This document shows positions 1 to 6,015 of a DNA stretch of 8,394 bases, in pieces. How positions within the stretch are numbered: position 1 is the first letter of the stretch; the number at the start of each line of letters is the position of its first letter. Both the position numbers and the translations under genes were made by a program. The notes under the pieces are model-generated. The model ran no database searches. It had not been told where the DNA came from and worked only from the letters and a program-made list of their open reading frames with translations. This DNA comes from Brevibacillus sp. (lineage in GTDB: Bacteria; Bacillota; Bacilli; Brevibacillales; Brevibacillaceae), in assembly GCA_029240815.1 (NCBI GenBank), contig JARDZO010000248.1, positions 1 to 8,394 on the forward strand. Direction: 5' to 3'.

Positions 1-190
1 TGTATTTGTACTGAACGGAGCGATTTATGTGGCCAAGTCAGACTGGATCAAGCAGACTCGTACATTTTTGCATCCTGAGACAATTGGCTTTGTAATGCCC
101 AAAGAACGTTCCGTAGATATAGATACAATCATAGACTTTACCATTGTAGAAACTATTCTCAATGGAAATAGGTTCCAAACAGAAAAGTAA
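1..190 (+). CDS. Acylneuraminate (NeuA/LegF-type) cytidylyltransferase, C-terminal end only
   Basis: Only the last 62 codons, read from base 2 to the TAA at 188-190, are present; the 5' part lies outside the window. The family activates a nine-carbon sialic-like sugar with CTP to give CMP-Neu5Ac, CMP-legionaminate or CMP-pseudaminate in the cytoplasm. The visible tail holds the family signatures NGAIYVAK (codons 5-12) and MPKERSVDID followed by T..DF (codons 32-46), the usual C-terminal block of NeuA-like enzymes. The NGAIY form resembles NeuA/LegF; as I recall, PseF has a DAGQFY-like stretch there, so pseudaminate looks less likely. The position directly before flaG suggests a flagellin-glycosylation gene set ending here; that role is inferred. 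The stretch is AT-rich, like flaG and fliD. Family call is fairly sure, exact sugar is not. Confidence 0.78.
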   Translation, partial: VFVLNGAIYVAKSDWIKQTRTFLHPETIGFVMPKERSVDIDTIIDFTIVETILNGNRFQTEK

Positions 191-215
191 ACTTCGCCAC
201 ATATTTTTCCGATAC
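188..215 (+). promoter_or_regulatory. Sigma-D (SigD/FliA-type) promoter for flaG-fliD-fliS-fliT
   Basis: TAAA at 188-191, a 16-nt spacer, and TCCGATAC at 208-215 match the Gram-positive sigma-D consensus TAAA-N14-16-GCCGATAT at all four -35 positions and six of eight -10 positions. The -35 starts on the stop codon of the cytidylyltransferase gene. Predicted transcription start is near 222, about 29 nt before the GTG of flaG, which leaves room for the ribosome binding site at 236-243. Late flagellar genes are classic sigma-D targets, so the position is sensible. Confidence 0.7.
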
Positions 216-250
216 TAATGGTAAAGGGAACCATTAGGGGAGGAAAAGTT

Positions 251-610
251 GTGAGTATCCATGGGAGTAACATGGCTGGAAACGGAAAAATACCGTATAC
301 AGACAAGCTTGTTGGGGGAGTTGGAAATCAGCCAGGAGTTCAACCGAGTGAACCAAAGGCTGTGACCCCGGCTGAAAAAAAGCTATTTAAAGCTGATATG
401 GAACGGCATGTAGAGAGTTTGAACAAATTTATGCAGTCGAGCACGACTCATCTCAAATTCACATTGCACGAGAAACTAAATGAGTATTATGTTCAAATCG
501 TCAGTGATACAGATAACACTGTCGTTCGTGAGATTCCATCCAAGAAAATGATGGATATGGTAGCGCAAATGCATGAGATGATCGGTTTGCTAGTCGACGA
601 GAAAAGATAG
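251..610 (+). CDS. flaG: Flagellar protein FlaG
   Basis: 119 aa, GTG start. FlaG is a small late flagellar protein encoded beside fliD; it influences filament length in several bacteria, by a mechanism that is not well settled. The N-terminal 45 residues are low in complexity (GGVGNQPGVQPSEPKAVTP). The conserved core is roughly residues 62-119 and includes LKFTLHEKLNEYYVQIVSD and a VVREIPSKKMMDM stretch, the FlaG-family signature. The GTG at 251 is chosen because AGGGGAGG (236-243) sits 7 nt upstream. The in-frame ATG at 218 has no ribosome binding site and lies before the predicted sigma-D transcription start. It is the first gene of a four-gene operon, 12 nt before fliD. Length is normal for the family. 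Confidence 0.9.
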   Translation: MSIHGSNMAGNGKIPYTDKLVGGVGNQPGVQPSEPKAVTPAEKKLFKADMERHVESLNKFMQSSTTHLKFTLHEKLNEYYVQIVSDTDNTVVREIPSKKMMDMVAQMHEMIGLLVDEKR

Positions 611-622
611 GAGGAGGTAACA

Positions 623-2149
623 ATGGGTATTCGTATTAGCGGTTTGGCATCGGGAATGGACACGGAAAAAATCGTTAGTGATTTAATGAAAGCGCAACGG
701 GAACCAGTGAATCGTTTGCAGAGAAGCAAGGCGACTTACGAGTGGAAACGTGACGGCTATCGGGAAATGAACACTCTGCTGGCCGATTTACAAAACTCAA
801 TTAAAAATCTCCGCCTTTCGAGTACTTTCAATAAAAAAACAGTGTCTTCTGAGAATGAAAGTGTTGCCTCAGCCAAAGTAGTTGGAAGTCCGAAGTTTTC
901 GTCTTATTCCATCCAGGTTAACCAATTAGCCAAAGCGGAAATGCCTGCGGCTGCCAGTTTTACTACCACAGGTGTGACCAATTCCTCTTCAGGCATTGGC
1001 GGGAATAGTTTTGATCTCACCATCAACTCTACTACGATTACAGTATCCAGCGCTGACTCTGTAGATGCAATTAATAAGAAATTAAAGGAAGCGAATGCAG
1101 GGGCAGGGGTAGGAGTAGAAGCAAAGCTTGTCAACGGACAAATTATCTTTAATTCCATTCAAGGAACAGACAAACTACTCACGGATTCCACTGATCCAGC
1201 TAACCCTAAAAAATATTTTACGATCAGTGCAAGTGCCAGTAACAATTTGGGCATTCCTACTGCTGCTAAAAATTCAACTTTCCGAACAGAAGGTCAGGAT
1301 GGCCAAGTTGTCATTAATGGTGTTACGCAGACGTTAAAGGGAACAAATACGCTATCTTTTGACGGTGTTGAATTCACTTTTAAACAAGTAAATACAGGCA
1401 CACCTATTAGCGTAAACACAAAAACGGATGAAGAATCTGTTTTTACTATGATTAAAGATTTTGTGACCAAATACAACGAAGTCATTGCCAAAATAAATAC
1501 GAAAATATCTGAGCCAAGGTACAGAAGCTACCAACCATTGCTAGACAGTGAGGTAGAGGCATTACCGGAAGCGACAGCTGAAAAAATGCAAGGGATGGCT
1601 CGCAGTGGTATTCTTTTGCGTGACCCGATCCTAACAAGTGGATTGTTTGAACTACGCAGAGCTATAAGCTCCCCGTTAAAAGTTTCCGGTGTGAATACTG
1701 CGTTTGATACATTCTCAGAGATTGGTATCGGTGGTCCACCGACCGGTAAAAATGCGTATCAAGAAAATGGAAAACTCTACATCGATGAAACAAAGCTCCG
1801 TGAAACCATTAGAAACAATGGTGACGATGTAGTAAAACTGTTTTCAAACTATAGCAGCAATACTGATCCTGCTACGAAGTACAATGAAACAGGTATTGCT
1901 CAACGTCTCTATACGAAACTGGATGACATCATGAATAAGGTCATTAAAGAAGCAGGGGCAACTGGAATTCTTTATGATGAAAGCAGTATTGGTAAAAAAA
2001 TCAAACAAACCGATGATGATATTGAGACATGGGAAGACCGTTTAAAAGTAATCGAAGACCGTTACTATAAACAGTTCACAGCAATGGAACAAGCCATGTC
2101 AAAATCCCAATCCCAAGGCTCCTGGTTTGCACAAATGTTGGGACAATAA
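623..2149 (+). CDS. fliD: Flagellar filament cap protein FliD (HAP2)
   Basis: 508 aa, ATG start with GGAGGAGG (610-617) just upstream. FliD is exported by the flagellar type III system and caps the growing filament, where it guides flagellin folding. The N-terminus, MGIRISGLASGMDTEKIVSD followed by LMKAQREPVNRL, is the classic FliD_N domain with its amphipathic helix (about residues 1-100). The middle (about 100-280) is Ser/Thr/Asn-rich and variable, as expected for exposed D2/D3 domains. The FliD_C domain covers about 280-500 and ends in a coiled-coil helix with the DDIETWEDRL and RYYKQFTAME segments near residues 460-490. The length is typical of Bacillales FliD. GC content is visibly lower than in the genes from fliS onward, for example about 27% over 1441-1500 by hand count. 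Fifteen nt separate its stop from the fliS ATG. Confidence 0.95.
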   Translation: MGIRISGLASGMDTEKIVSDLMKAQREPVNRLQRSKATYEWKRDGYREMNTLLADLQNSIKNLRLSSTFNKKTVSSENESVASAKVVGSPKFSSYSIQVNQLAKAEMPAAASFTTTGVTNSSSGIGGNSFDLTINSTTITVSSADSVDAINKKLKEANAGAGVGVEAKLVNGQIIFNSIQGTDKLLTDSTDPANPKKYFTISASASNNLGIPTAAKNSTFRTEGQDGQVVINGVTQTLKGTNTLSFDGVEFTFKQVNTGTPISVNTKTDEESVFTMIKDFVTKYNEVIAKINTKISEPRYRSYQPLLDSEVEALPEATAEKMQGMARSGILLRDPILTSGLFELRRAISSPLKVSGVNTAFDTFSEIGIGGPPTGKNAYQENGKLYIDETKLRETIRNNGDDVVKLFSNYSSNTDPATKYNETGIAQRLYTKLDDIMNKVIKEAGATGILYDESSIGKKIKQTDDDIETWEDRLKVIEDRYYKQFTAMEQAMSKSQSQGSWFAQMLGQ

Positions 2150-2164
2150 CAAGGAGTGATGCAG

Positions 2165-2542
2165 ATGTTGCAAAATGCTGCTCAGACATACCAATCAAAT
2201 CAAGTAACAACCGCGACTCCTGCCGATTTGACATTGATGCTGTACAACGGTGCGCTTAAGTTCATCAAACAGACGAAAAGTGCGATCGAAGAAAAAAATG
2301 TAGCGAAAGCTCATGAAGCTTCTCTGAAGGTACAAAACATCTTGTATGAGCTGATGTCCACCTTAAATAACGATTACGCCATTTCCAAAGAGTTCATCAA
2401 GCTTTATGAGTACATGCTTCAGCGCACGATCGAGGCGAACATGCGAAAGGATCTTGATATCCTTACTGAAGTAGAAGACCTGTTCGTCCAATTCCGCGAC
2501 ACGTGGAAAGAAGCCATGCAATTGGCTAAAAAGCAAGGATAA
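2165..2542 (+). CDS. fliS: Flagellin export chaperone FliS
   Basis: 125 aa. FliS is an all-helical cytoplasmic chaperone that binds the C-terminal D0 region of flagellin, stops early polymerisation and delivers it for export. The sequence shows the family pattern: a helix around QTYQSNQVTTATPADLTLML, then YNGALKFI, an IL.EL..TLN motif mid-protein, LYEYMLQRTIEANM, and a C-terminal FRDTWKEAM helix. Length matches the usual 120-135 aa. The ATG at 2165 is preferred because AAGGAG (2151-2156) is 8 nt upstream. The in-frame ATG at 2159 is only 2 nt from it. Third gene of the flaG operon, 9 nt before the chosen fliT start. Confidence 0.93.
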   Translation: MLQNAAQTYQSNQVTTATPADLTLMLYNGALKFIKQTKSAIEEKNVAKAHEASLKVQNILYELMSTLNNDYAISKEFIKLYEYMLQRTIEANMRKDLDILTEVEDLFVQFRDTWKEAMQLAKKQG

Positions 2543-2551
2543 GGTGTGCAA

Positions 2552-2911
2552 ATGGAAAAGACGATAGATTCTCTTTTGGAGCGTTTGCTTGAGGCGACTC
2601 AACGTCTCGAGCAAGCGGTGACGTTGACGGATTCGGACCCTGACGGATGGCTCACGATATTGGACGAGCGTGAAGAGCTGATCGGGCGGGTTCGAGAGAG
2701 TGCTATAGATGGTACAGCACTCACCGCTACCCAGCGGCAGCAGCTGACCCAGGTATACGAGATCAACCAGCGCCTGCTTCCTCTCATGGACGGCAGAAAA
2801 CAAGGTGTGCAAAAGCAGTTAAACAACGTTCAGCGCAGCAAGATGGCGATGAATACGTATCATGACATGGGACCAAGCGGGTACGGGGCGTTTTTTGACC
2901 GTAAAAAATAA
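2552..2911 (+). CDS. fliT: FliT-like flagellar chaperone
   Basis: 119 aa. FliT-type proteins are small helical chaperones, in enterics acting on FliD; position after fliS and the helical, charged composition support the same class here. Visible features are a heptad-like N-terminal helix (DSLLERLLEATQRLEQAV), a WLTILDEREELI segment near residue 33, a long QRQQLTQVYEINQRLLPLMD helix, and a C-terminus ending in a GYGAFFDRKK-like tail common in Bacillales FliT-type proteins. ATG at 2552 is chosen with AAGG (2541-2544) 7 nt upstream; an in-frame GTG at 2546 is too close to it. Sequence conservation in this family is low, so the call rests partly on synteny. Last gene of the operon: the terminator starts on the base after its stop. 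Confidence 0.82.
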   Translation: MEKTIDSLLERLLEATQRLEQAVTLTDSDPDGWLTILDEREELIGRVRESAIDGTALTATQRQQLTQVYEINQRLLPLMDGRKQGVQKQLNNVQRSKMAMNTYHDMGPSGYGAFFDRKK

Positions 2912-2940
2912 AAAACGGCCGGGAAACCGGTCGTTTTCTT
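2912..2940. terminator. Bidirectional intrinsic terminator between fliT and the convergent yjfB-like gene
   Basis: Stem AAAACGGCCGG (2912-2922), tetraloop GAAA (2923-2926), stem CCGGTCGTTTT (2927-2937), with one G-T wobble. The T-rich tail of the plus strand is within and after the right arm; the A-rich left arm and the As before it give a T tract on the minus strand. It ends the flaG operon and can also end the minus-strand gene whose stop is at 2956. Confidence 0.9.
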
Positions 2941-2955
2941 TTCACTGACCTCTGC

Positions 2956-3129
2956 TTATGCACGAATGTCGATCGTTTTTCCCAACGACGGATGACTAGC
3001 CTGCGCCTGAACACTCTGCGTCGTATTCCCAAGACTCTCCAGCAGGATGGAGGCTTGCGCTTGGGCAGTATCCTGTACCTGCTTCATGACACTGACATTA
3101 ACTGCTTGTTGCAATTGGACAGCATTCAT
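2956..3129 (-). CDS. yjfB: YjfB-family putative motility protein
   Basis: 57 aa, reading from the ATG at 3129 down to TAA at 2956-2958. The sequence starts MNAVQLQQAVNVSVMKQVQD, continues with an Ala/Gln-rich helix, and ends TIDIRA. This matches the small YjfB_motility family (about 60 aa, with an N-terminal VS..V...QD.AQ pattern and a hydrophobic helix ILLESL). The molecular role of the family is unknown; in B. subtilis yjfB belongs to the sigma-D motility regulon. GAGGTGA (3136-3142 on the minus strand) lies 6 nt before the ATG, which supports real translation. It is convergent with fliT and divergent from motA. The gene is short enough to be missed by simple ORF length cut-offs. The symbol follows family resemblance only. 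Confidence 0.8.
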   Translation of the reverse strand: MNAVQLQQAVNVSVMKQVQDTAQAQASILLESLGNTTQSVQAQASHPSLGKTIDIRA

Positions 3130-3168
3130 AGTTGTTCACCTCGTTGCTAGATTTGCCTTTCCCTCTCT

Positions 3169-3196
3169 TTATCGTCATTTCCTGCATTTTCTGTTA
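3169..3196 (-). promoter_or_regulatory. Candidate sigma-D promoter for the yjfB-like gene
   Basis: Read on the minus strand: TAAC (3196-3193), 16-nt spacer, GACGATAA (3176-3169). This agrees with the sigma-D consensus TAAA-N14-16-GCCGATAT at three of four -35 positions and six of eight -10 positions, and with the spacer used upstream of flaG. The predicted start would leave a leader of about 33 nt before the ATG, with the ribosome binding site inside it. Weaker than the flaG promoter but well placed. Confidence 0.5.
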
Positions 3197-3237
3197 CTGT
3201 CGCGACTATTAGCCTCTGCCTTGCCTTTTCCATGTTC

Positions 3238-3246
3238 TGCTATACT
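3238..3246 (+). promoter_or_regulatory. Extended -10 vegetative promoter candidate for motA-motB
   Basis: TG-C-TATACT at 3238-3246 fits the extended -10 form TGnTATAAT with one mismatch. No good -35 hexamer lies 16-18 nt upstream; TTGCCT at 3221-3226 is only 14 nt away. A start near 3253 would give a leader of about 32 nt before the TTG at 3285. No sigma-D match was seen in this gap on the plus strand. Confidence 0.45.
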
Positions 3247-3284
3247 GGAAACATCTTGGCCATAACACTAGGAAGGTGACACCA

Positions 3285-4094
3285 TTGTCTACAAAACGCC
3301 GCTCGCTCCTACTAATCGGAGCCGTCCTTCTCATCTTCATTCACGCGGTCTACCTGAACGGGAGTCTCGCCGATCTGTTAAACCCGACAGCCCTCGAGCT
3401 CGTAGCGCTGTCCGTTGTGATTTCCTACGCGATCAAGCGCAAGCACTTGGATCTGAAAAAAATCACCCGCCTGCTCATCCACGGACGGGAGAGCAACGTC
3501 GAGGACACGATCAAACGCTTCTACTATTACGCGCTGGTACAAAAGGAGCAGGGCTATATCGCGCTCGAAAAAGAACTCCAGCAAGAAAAGGACTCTTTCG
3601 TGCAACGCGGCAGTTTGCTGGCGATCGAGGGTGTGCCGGAGGATGAATTGCGTCTCATTATGGAAAACGAGCTAAAAGGAGAGCAGTATCGCTACCAGCA
3701 GTCTGCGGGCTTTTTCCGTTTGATTAGCTTGCTGGCTCCAGGGATGGGACTGGTGGGTACCTTGCTCGGAATGACGGGCGTACTAAAATCTCTATCCGAT
3801 TTCACCGTAACGGGCCATAGCCTGAGCGCAGCCGTCGTAGCGACGCTGTACGGTGCCTTGCTGGCCAACCTGTTTGCCTTGCCGTGCTACTACCGGATGA
3901 TGGACCTGTACGACCGGGAGATGTTTGAAAAGCGTCTCTATATCGAAGGCTGCATTGGCCTGCAGCGGATGGAGACTCCTCGTCTGCTGTTTGAAAAACT
4001 GAATTCGTTCCTGCCAGGAGACCAAAAGCTGGTGTTGATTAAAGAGTCAGGCAGCATGAAAGGAACGATTGAAAGGCAGGATCGCTATGCATGA
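3285..4094 (+). CDS. motA: Flagellar stator subunit, MotA family
   Basis: 269 aa from a TTG start. With MotB it forms the membrane channel that couples ion flow to flagellar rotation. Four membrane segments are visible: about residues 7-25, 34-50, 146-168 and 180-203. A large cytoplasmic loop lies between the second and third; in it, QRGSLLAIEGVPEDELRLIM (107-126) aligns with the MotA region that carries the charged rotor-contact residues. The third segment has the conserved proline (P152) in LLAPGMGLVGTLLGM, and the fourth starts LSAAVVATLYGALLANL, both typical of MotA/ExbB-type proteins. TTG at 3285 is chosen because AGGAAGGTGA (3270-3279) is 5 nt upstream; the in-frame GTG at 3276 lies inside that ribosome binding site. 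It overlaps motB by 8 nt, indicating coupled translation. It may be one of several stator sets in the genome. Confidence 0.88.
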   Translation: MSTKRRSLLLIGAVLLIFIHAVYLNGSLADLLNPTALELVALSVVISYAIKRKHLDLKKITRLLIHGRESNVEDTIKRFYYYALVQKEQGYIALEKELQQEKDSFVQRGSLLAIEGVPEDELRLIMENELKGEQYRYQQSAGFFRLISLLAPGMGLVGTLLGMTGVLKSLSDFTVTGHSLSAAVVATLYGALLANLFALPCYYRMMDLYDREMFEKRLYIEGCIGLQRMETPRLLFEKLNSFLPGDQKLVLIKESGSMKGTIERQDRYA

Positions 4095-4890
4095 CGACCG
4101 GCTTTATGACGAAAAGGAGCTGGAAAAGAGCTGGCTGCTCAGCTATAGCGACCTGATTACCTTGCTGTTCGTCATCGTGGTGATTATTGCGGCGTCACAG
4201 GCGACCAATATCCAAAGCCAGCGGGAAGAAGCCAAAAAGGAAACCGCGAAACAGCAAGCGACACTACAGCAAGTCCATGAAAGCCTGGATCTGTTGAATC
4301 TGCAAAAGCTGGAGCTGCAGCGGGAAGTGCACCAGCTGGAAGCTCAGAAAAAGTCGCTGACAGGCTCTGAGAACGAAAAACCAGAAGTCCCAGATGCGAT
4401 TAAGCCTCCTCCGCCAGTTGGCTCAGCAGAAACGGACGCAGCAGTGCGCGACATGGAGACGGTCCGTACGCAGCTTTCCTCTGCATTGGCAGAACTGAAT
4501 CTCGATTTTGAAGAGACAGAAGAAGGCTTACGCATCCGCCTGCCTGTGAGCATCTTGTTCTCCAGTGGTTCGTCTGATTTAAAGGAGCAGGGGAAGAAGG
4601 TCGTAGGTACCGTGGCGGGAGTGCTGCAACGATTTGGCAACCGTGTGCGTATCGAGGGCTATACGGATGATGTGCCGATTGCCCGAAGTCCCTATAAAAC
4701 GAATTGGGAGCTGTCGACGGGTCGCGCTATTGCGGTAATGCGGGAAATGGTTGATGCATATACTTTACCTTCCTCTAGATTTACGGTAGCTGGTTTGGGA
4801 GAATACAAGCCACTAGTGGATAATTCGAACGAAGAGAACCGTGCTCGCAATCGACGGGTGGAGATTATCATTTTAGCGGAAAAAGAATAA
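4087..4890 (+). CDS. motB: Flagellar stator subunit, MotB family (OmpA-like peptidoglycan-binding)
   Basis: 267 aa. MotB anchors the stator to peptidoglycan and carries the ion-binding aspartate. Residues 16-37 form the single membrane segment, starting WLLSYSDLITLLFVIVVI; D22 is the expected ion-binding Asp of the YxD motif. A Gln/Lys/Glu-rich coiled coil covers about 45-90, followed by a proline-rich hinge (residues 99-111). The OmpA-like domain runs from about 150 to 264, with EGYTDDVPI (190-198), NWELSTGRA (206-214) and NRARNRRVEI (251-260). ATG at 4087 is preceded by AGGCAGG (4074-4080, 6 nt away); an in-frame TTG at 4069 is possible but weaker. It overlaps the end of motA by 8 nt. Whether it uses H+ or Na+ cannot be read with confidence from this sequence. 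A strong terminator follows 33 nt after the stop. Confidence 0.9.
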   Translation: MHDDRLYDEKELEKSWLLSYSDLITLLFVIVVIIAASQATNIQSQREEAKKETAKQQATLQQVHESLDLLNLQKLELQREVHQLEAQKKSLTGSENEKPEVPDAIKPPPPVGSAETDAAVRDMETVRTQLSSALAELNLDFEETEEGLRIRLPVSILFSSGSSDLKEQGKKVVGTVAGVLQRFGNRVRIEGYTDDVPIARSPYKTNWELSTGRAIAVMREMVDAYTLPSSRFTVAGLGEYKPLVDNSNEENRARNRRVEIIILAEKE

Positions 4891-4923
4891 TTCGTATTTT
4901 TCTGCAAATAGTTCGGTTGATAA

Positions 4924-4979
4924 GAAGGATTCCTGTGTATCAGATAGAAGTATATCTGACAGGTATCTTTCTTTTTTTT
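4924..4979 (+). terminator. Intrinsic terminator after motB
   Basis: A long two-part stem: GAAGGAT (4924-4930) with ATCTTTC (4965-4971), CCTG (4932-4935) with CAGG (4960-4963), and TCAGATA (4939-4945) with TATCTGA (4953-4959), loop of about 7 nt, a TGTA bulge on the left arm. It runs straight into eight Ts (4972-4979). It should isolate motAB from the importer genes downstream. Confidence 0.9.
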
Positions 4980-4987
4980 CTGGCAAC

Positions 4988-5052
4988 TTCTTGTTCGCCA
5001 CGGTCCTGCGATCTGCGTCCGGATGCAAAAAAAGCCGTGTAATGAACAAGGA
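4988..5052. other. Three-tier imperfect inverted repeat (possible structured leader or DNA element)
   Basis: Nested complementary arms: TTCTTGTTC (4988-4996) with GAACAAGGA (5044-5052, one G-T pair), CACGG (4999-5003) with CCGTG (5035-5039), and TGC-g-ATC (5007-5013) with GATGCA (5022-5027). About 20 base pairs in 65 nt. No T tract follows on the plus strand, so it is not a normal terminator. It lies between the motB terminator and the DnaA-box-like cluster. Function unknown; I saw no T-box or other riboswitch signature in it. Confidence 0.45.
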
Positions 5053-5067
5053 ATTGTTATGCCCAGC

Positions 5068-5143
5068 TTGTGCACAACTCCATGTGGATAATGTGGATAA
5101 CTCTGTGGAGAACGCCATAAACCCATGATTATGTTGTGGATAT
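5068..5143. promoter_or_regulatory. Cluster of DnaA-box-like 9-mers
   Basis: Five sites in 76 bp resemble the DnaA box TTATCCACA or its complement TGTGGATAA: TTGTGCACA at 5068-5076 (fits the relaxed TTNTNCACA form), perfect TGTGGATAA at 5083-5091 and again at 5092-5100 (directly abutting), TGTGGAGAA at 5104-5112 (one mismatch) and TGTGGATAT at 5135-5143 (one mismatch). Four share one orientation. The density is far above chance and recalls oriC or the DnaA-box clusters that titrate DnaA or regulate genes in B. subtilis. No dnaA or dnaN gene lies in the window, so this is not shown to be an origin. It sits 50-125 bp before the importer gene start. Confidence 0.65.
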
Positions 5144-5192
5144 CGCTGGGGACAAACCAAAATGCAGAGATAGAATCAAGGGGGTTTTTCAG

Positions 5193-5993
5193 GTGAAGAT
5201 CGGGAAAAAGTGGTTAGCAACACTTGCGTTGACCGTAGGGGTGGGACTTTTGGTCTCGGCCTGTGGATCGGGTGGTCAGCAAGCTTCGGGTGGCGGTTCT
5301 GGAGCGGCAGCAGGGGACAACAAAGTCTATGTGGTAGGTACGGATGCTGCTTATCCACCATTTGAAAAAATGGAAGCGGACAAAATCACTGGTTTTGACA
5401 TTGAAGTAGTTCAGGCTGTAGCGGATGCTGCCGGCATCAAGATTGAAGTGAAGAATACCGGATGGGATCCGTTGTTTGACGGCATTGACAAAGGAAATGT
5501 CGATTTGGGAATCTCCGCAGTTACGATTACAGATGAACGCAAGCAAAAATATGATTTCTCGGATCCTTACTTCGAAGCAAATCAATTGATTCTGTTGCCT
5601 GAAGGGACAGCGGTCACCAAATTGGCTGATCTCCAAGGCAAGAAAATCGGGGTGCAGTCTGCTACGACTGGCGAGCAAGTAGTGAAAAAAGCATTTGGCG
5701 ATACGTATGAAGGCATTAAAGGATACGACGATACACCGTCTGCTGTTGACGATTTCTTCGTTGGGCGTGTAGATGCTGTAGTAGCGGACAACGCAGTACT
5801 GCAGGACTATGCCAAAAAAATGAAAGACAAGAAATTCAAGCTGATCAAGGATGATTCCTTCGAAGTCGAGCATTACGGAATCATCGTGAAAAAAGGCAAC
5901 GCGGACTTGCTGAACAAGATCAACCAAGGCATGAAAACCATCAAGGAAAACGGCAAGCTGAAAGAAATCAACGACAAGTACTTTGGTCAATAA
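5193..5993 (+). CDS. Polar amino acid ABC transporter, substrate-binding lipoprotein
   Basis: 266 aa, GTG start with AAGGGGG (5178-5184) 8 nt upstream. It captures an amino acid outside the membrane and hands it to the permease encoded next. Residues 1-24 are a lipoprotein signal peptide (KK, hydrophobic core, lipobox VSAC with C24 as the lipid-bearing cysteine), followed by a Gly/Ser/Ala-rich linker to about 42. The rest is an SBP_bac_3 (family 3) fold: GTDAAYPPFE (49-58), TGFDIEVVQAVADAAG (66-81), WDPLFDGIDKGNVDLGISAV (91-110), TDERK (113-117, with the Arg that usually holds the ligand carboxylate), DFSDPYF (121-127) and VDAVVADN (193-200). This pattern suits Gln, Arg or Cys/cystine-type binders; the ligand cannot be fixed. 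Readable in-frame codons extend upstream to about 5136, but the signal peptide supports the GTG at 5193. No clear promoter was found in the gap before it. Confidence 0.9.
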   Translation: MKIGKKWLATLALTVGVGLLVSACGSGGQQASGGGSGAAAGDNKVYVVGTDAAYPPFEKMEADKITGFDIEVVQAVADAAGIKIEVKNTGWDPLFDGIDKGNVDLGISAVTITDERKQKYDFSDPYFEANQLILLPEGTAVTKLADLQGKKIGVQSATTGEQVVKKAFGDTYEGIKGYDDTPSAVDDFFVGRVDAVVADNAVLQDYAKKMKDKKFKLIKDDSFEVEHYGIIVKKGNADLLNKINQGMKTIKENGKLKEINDKYFGQ

Positions 5994-6015
5994 CGACAGC
6001 TGCGTTCGGGCATGG

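Noticed and set aside
218..250. ATG at 218 as the flaG start
   Set aside because: It has no ribosome binding site and lies upstream of the predicted sigma-D transcription start; the GTG at 251 has a strong site 7 nt before it.
2363..2812. 149-codon open frame on the minus strand opposite fliS and fliT
   Set aside because: It spans two well-supported genes and their junction; the protein is Leu/Arg/His-rich without any motif.
3047..3265. 72-codon open frame on the plus strand opposite the yjfB-like gene
   Set aside because: The Cys/Phe/Leu-rich product has no family look, and the minus-strand YjfB gene with ribosome binding site and promoter explains the region better.
5149..5176. GGGACA-N16-TAGAAT as the importer promoter
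   Set aside because: The -35 is weak and the start would fall on the ribosome binding site at 5178-5184, leaving no proper leader.
4891..5192. T-box, riboswitch or small protein gene in the gap before the importer
   Set aside because: No T-box conserved sequence, no recognised aptamer core and no reading frame with a ribosome binding site other than the importer gene itself were seen.
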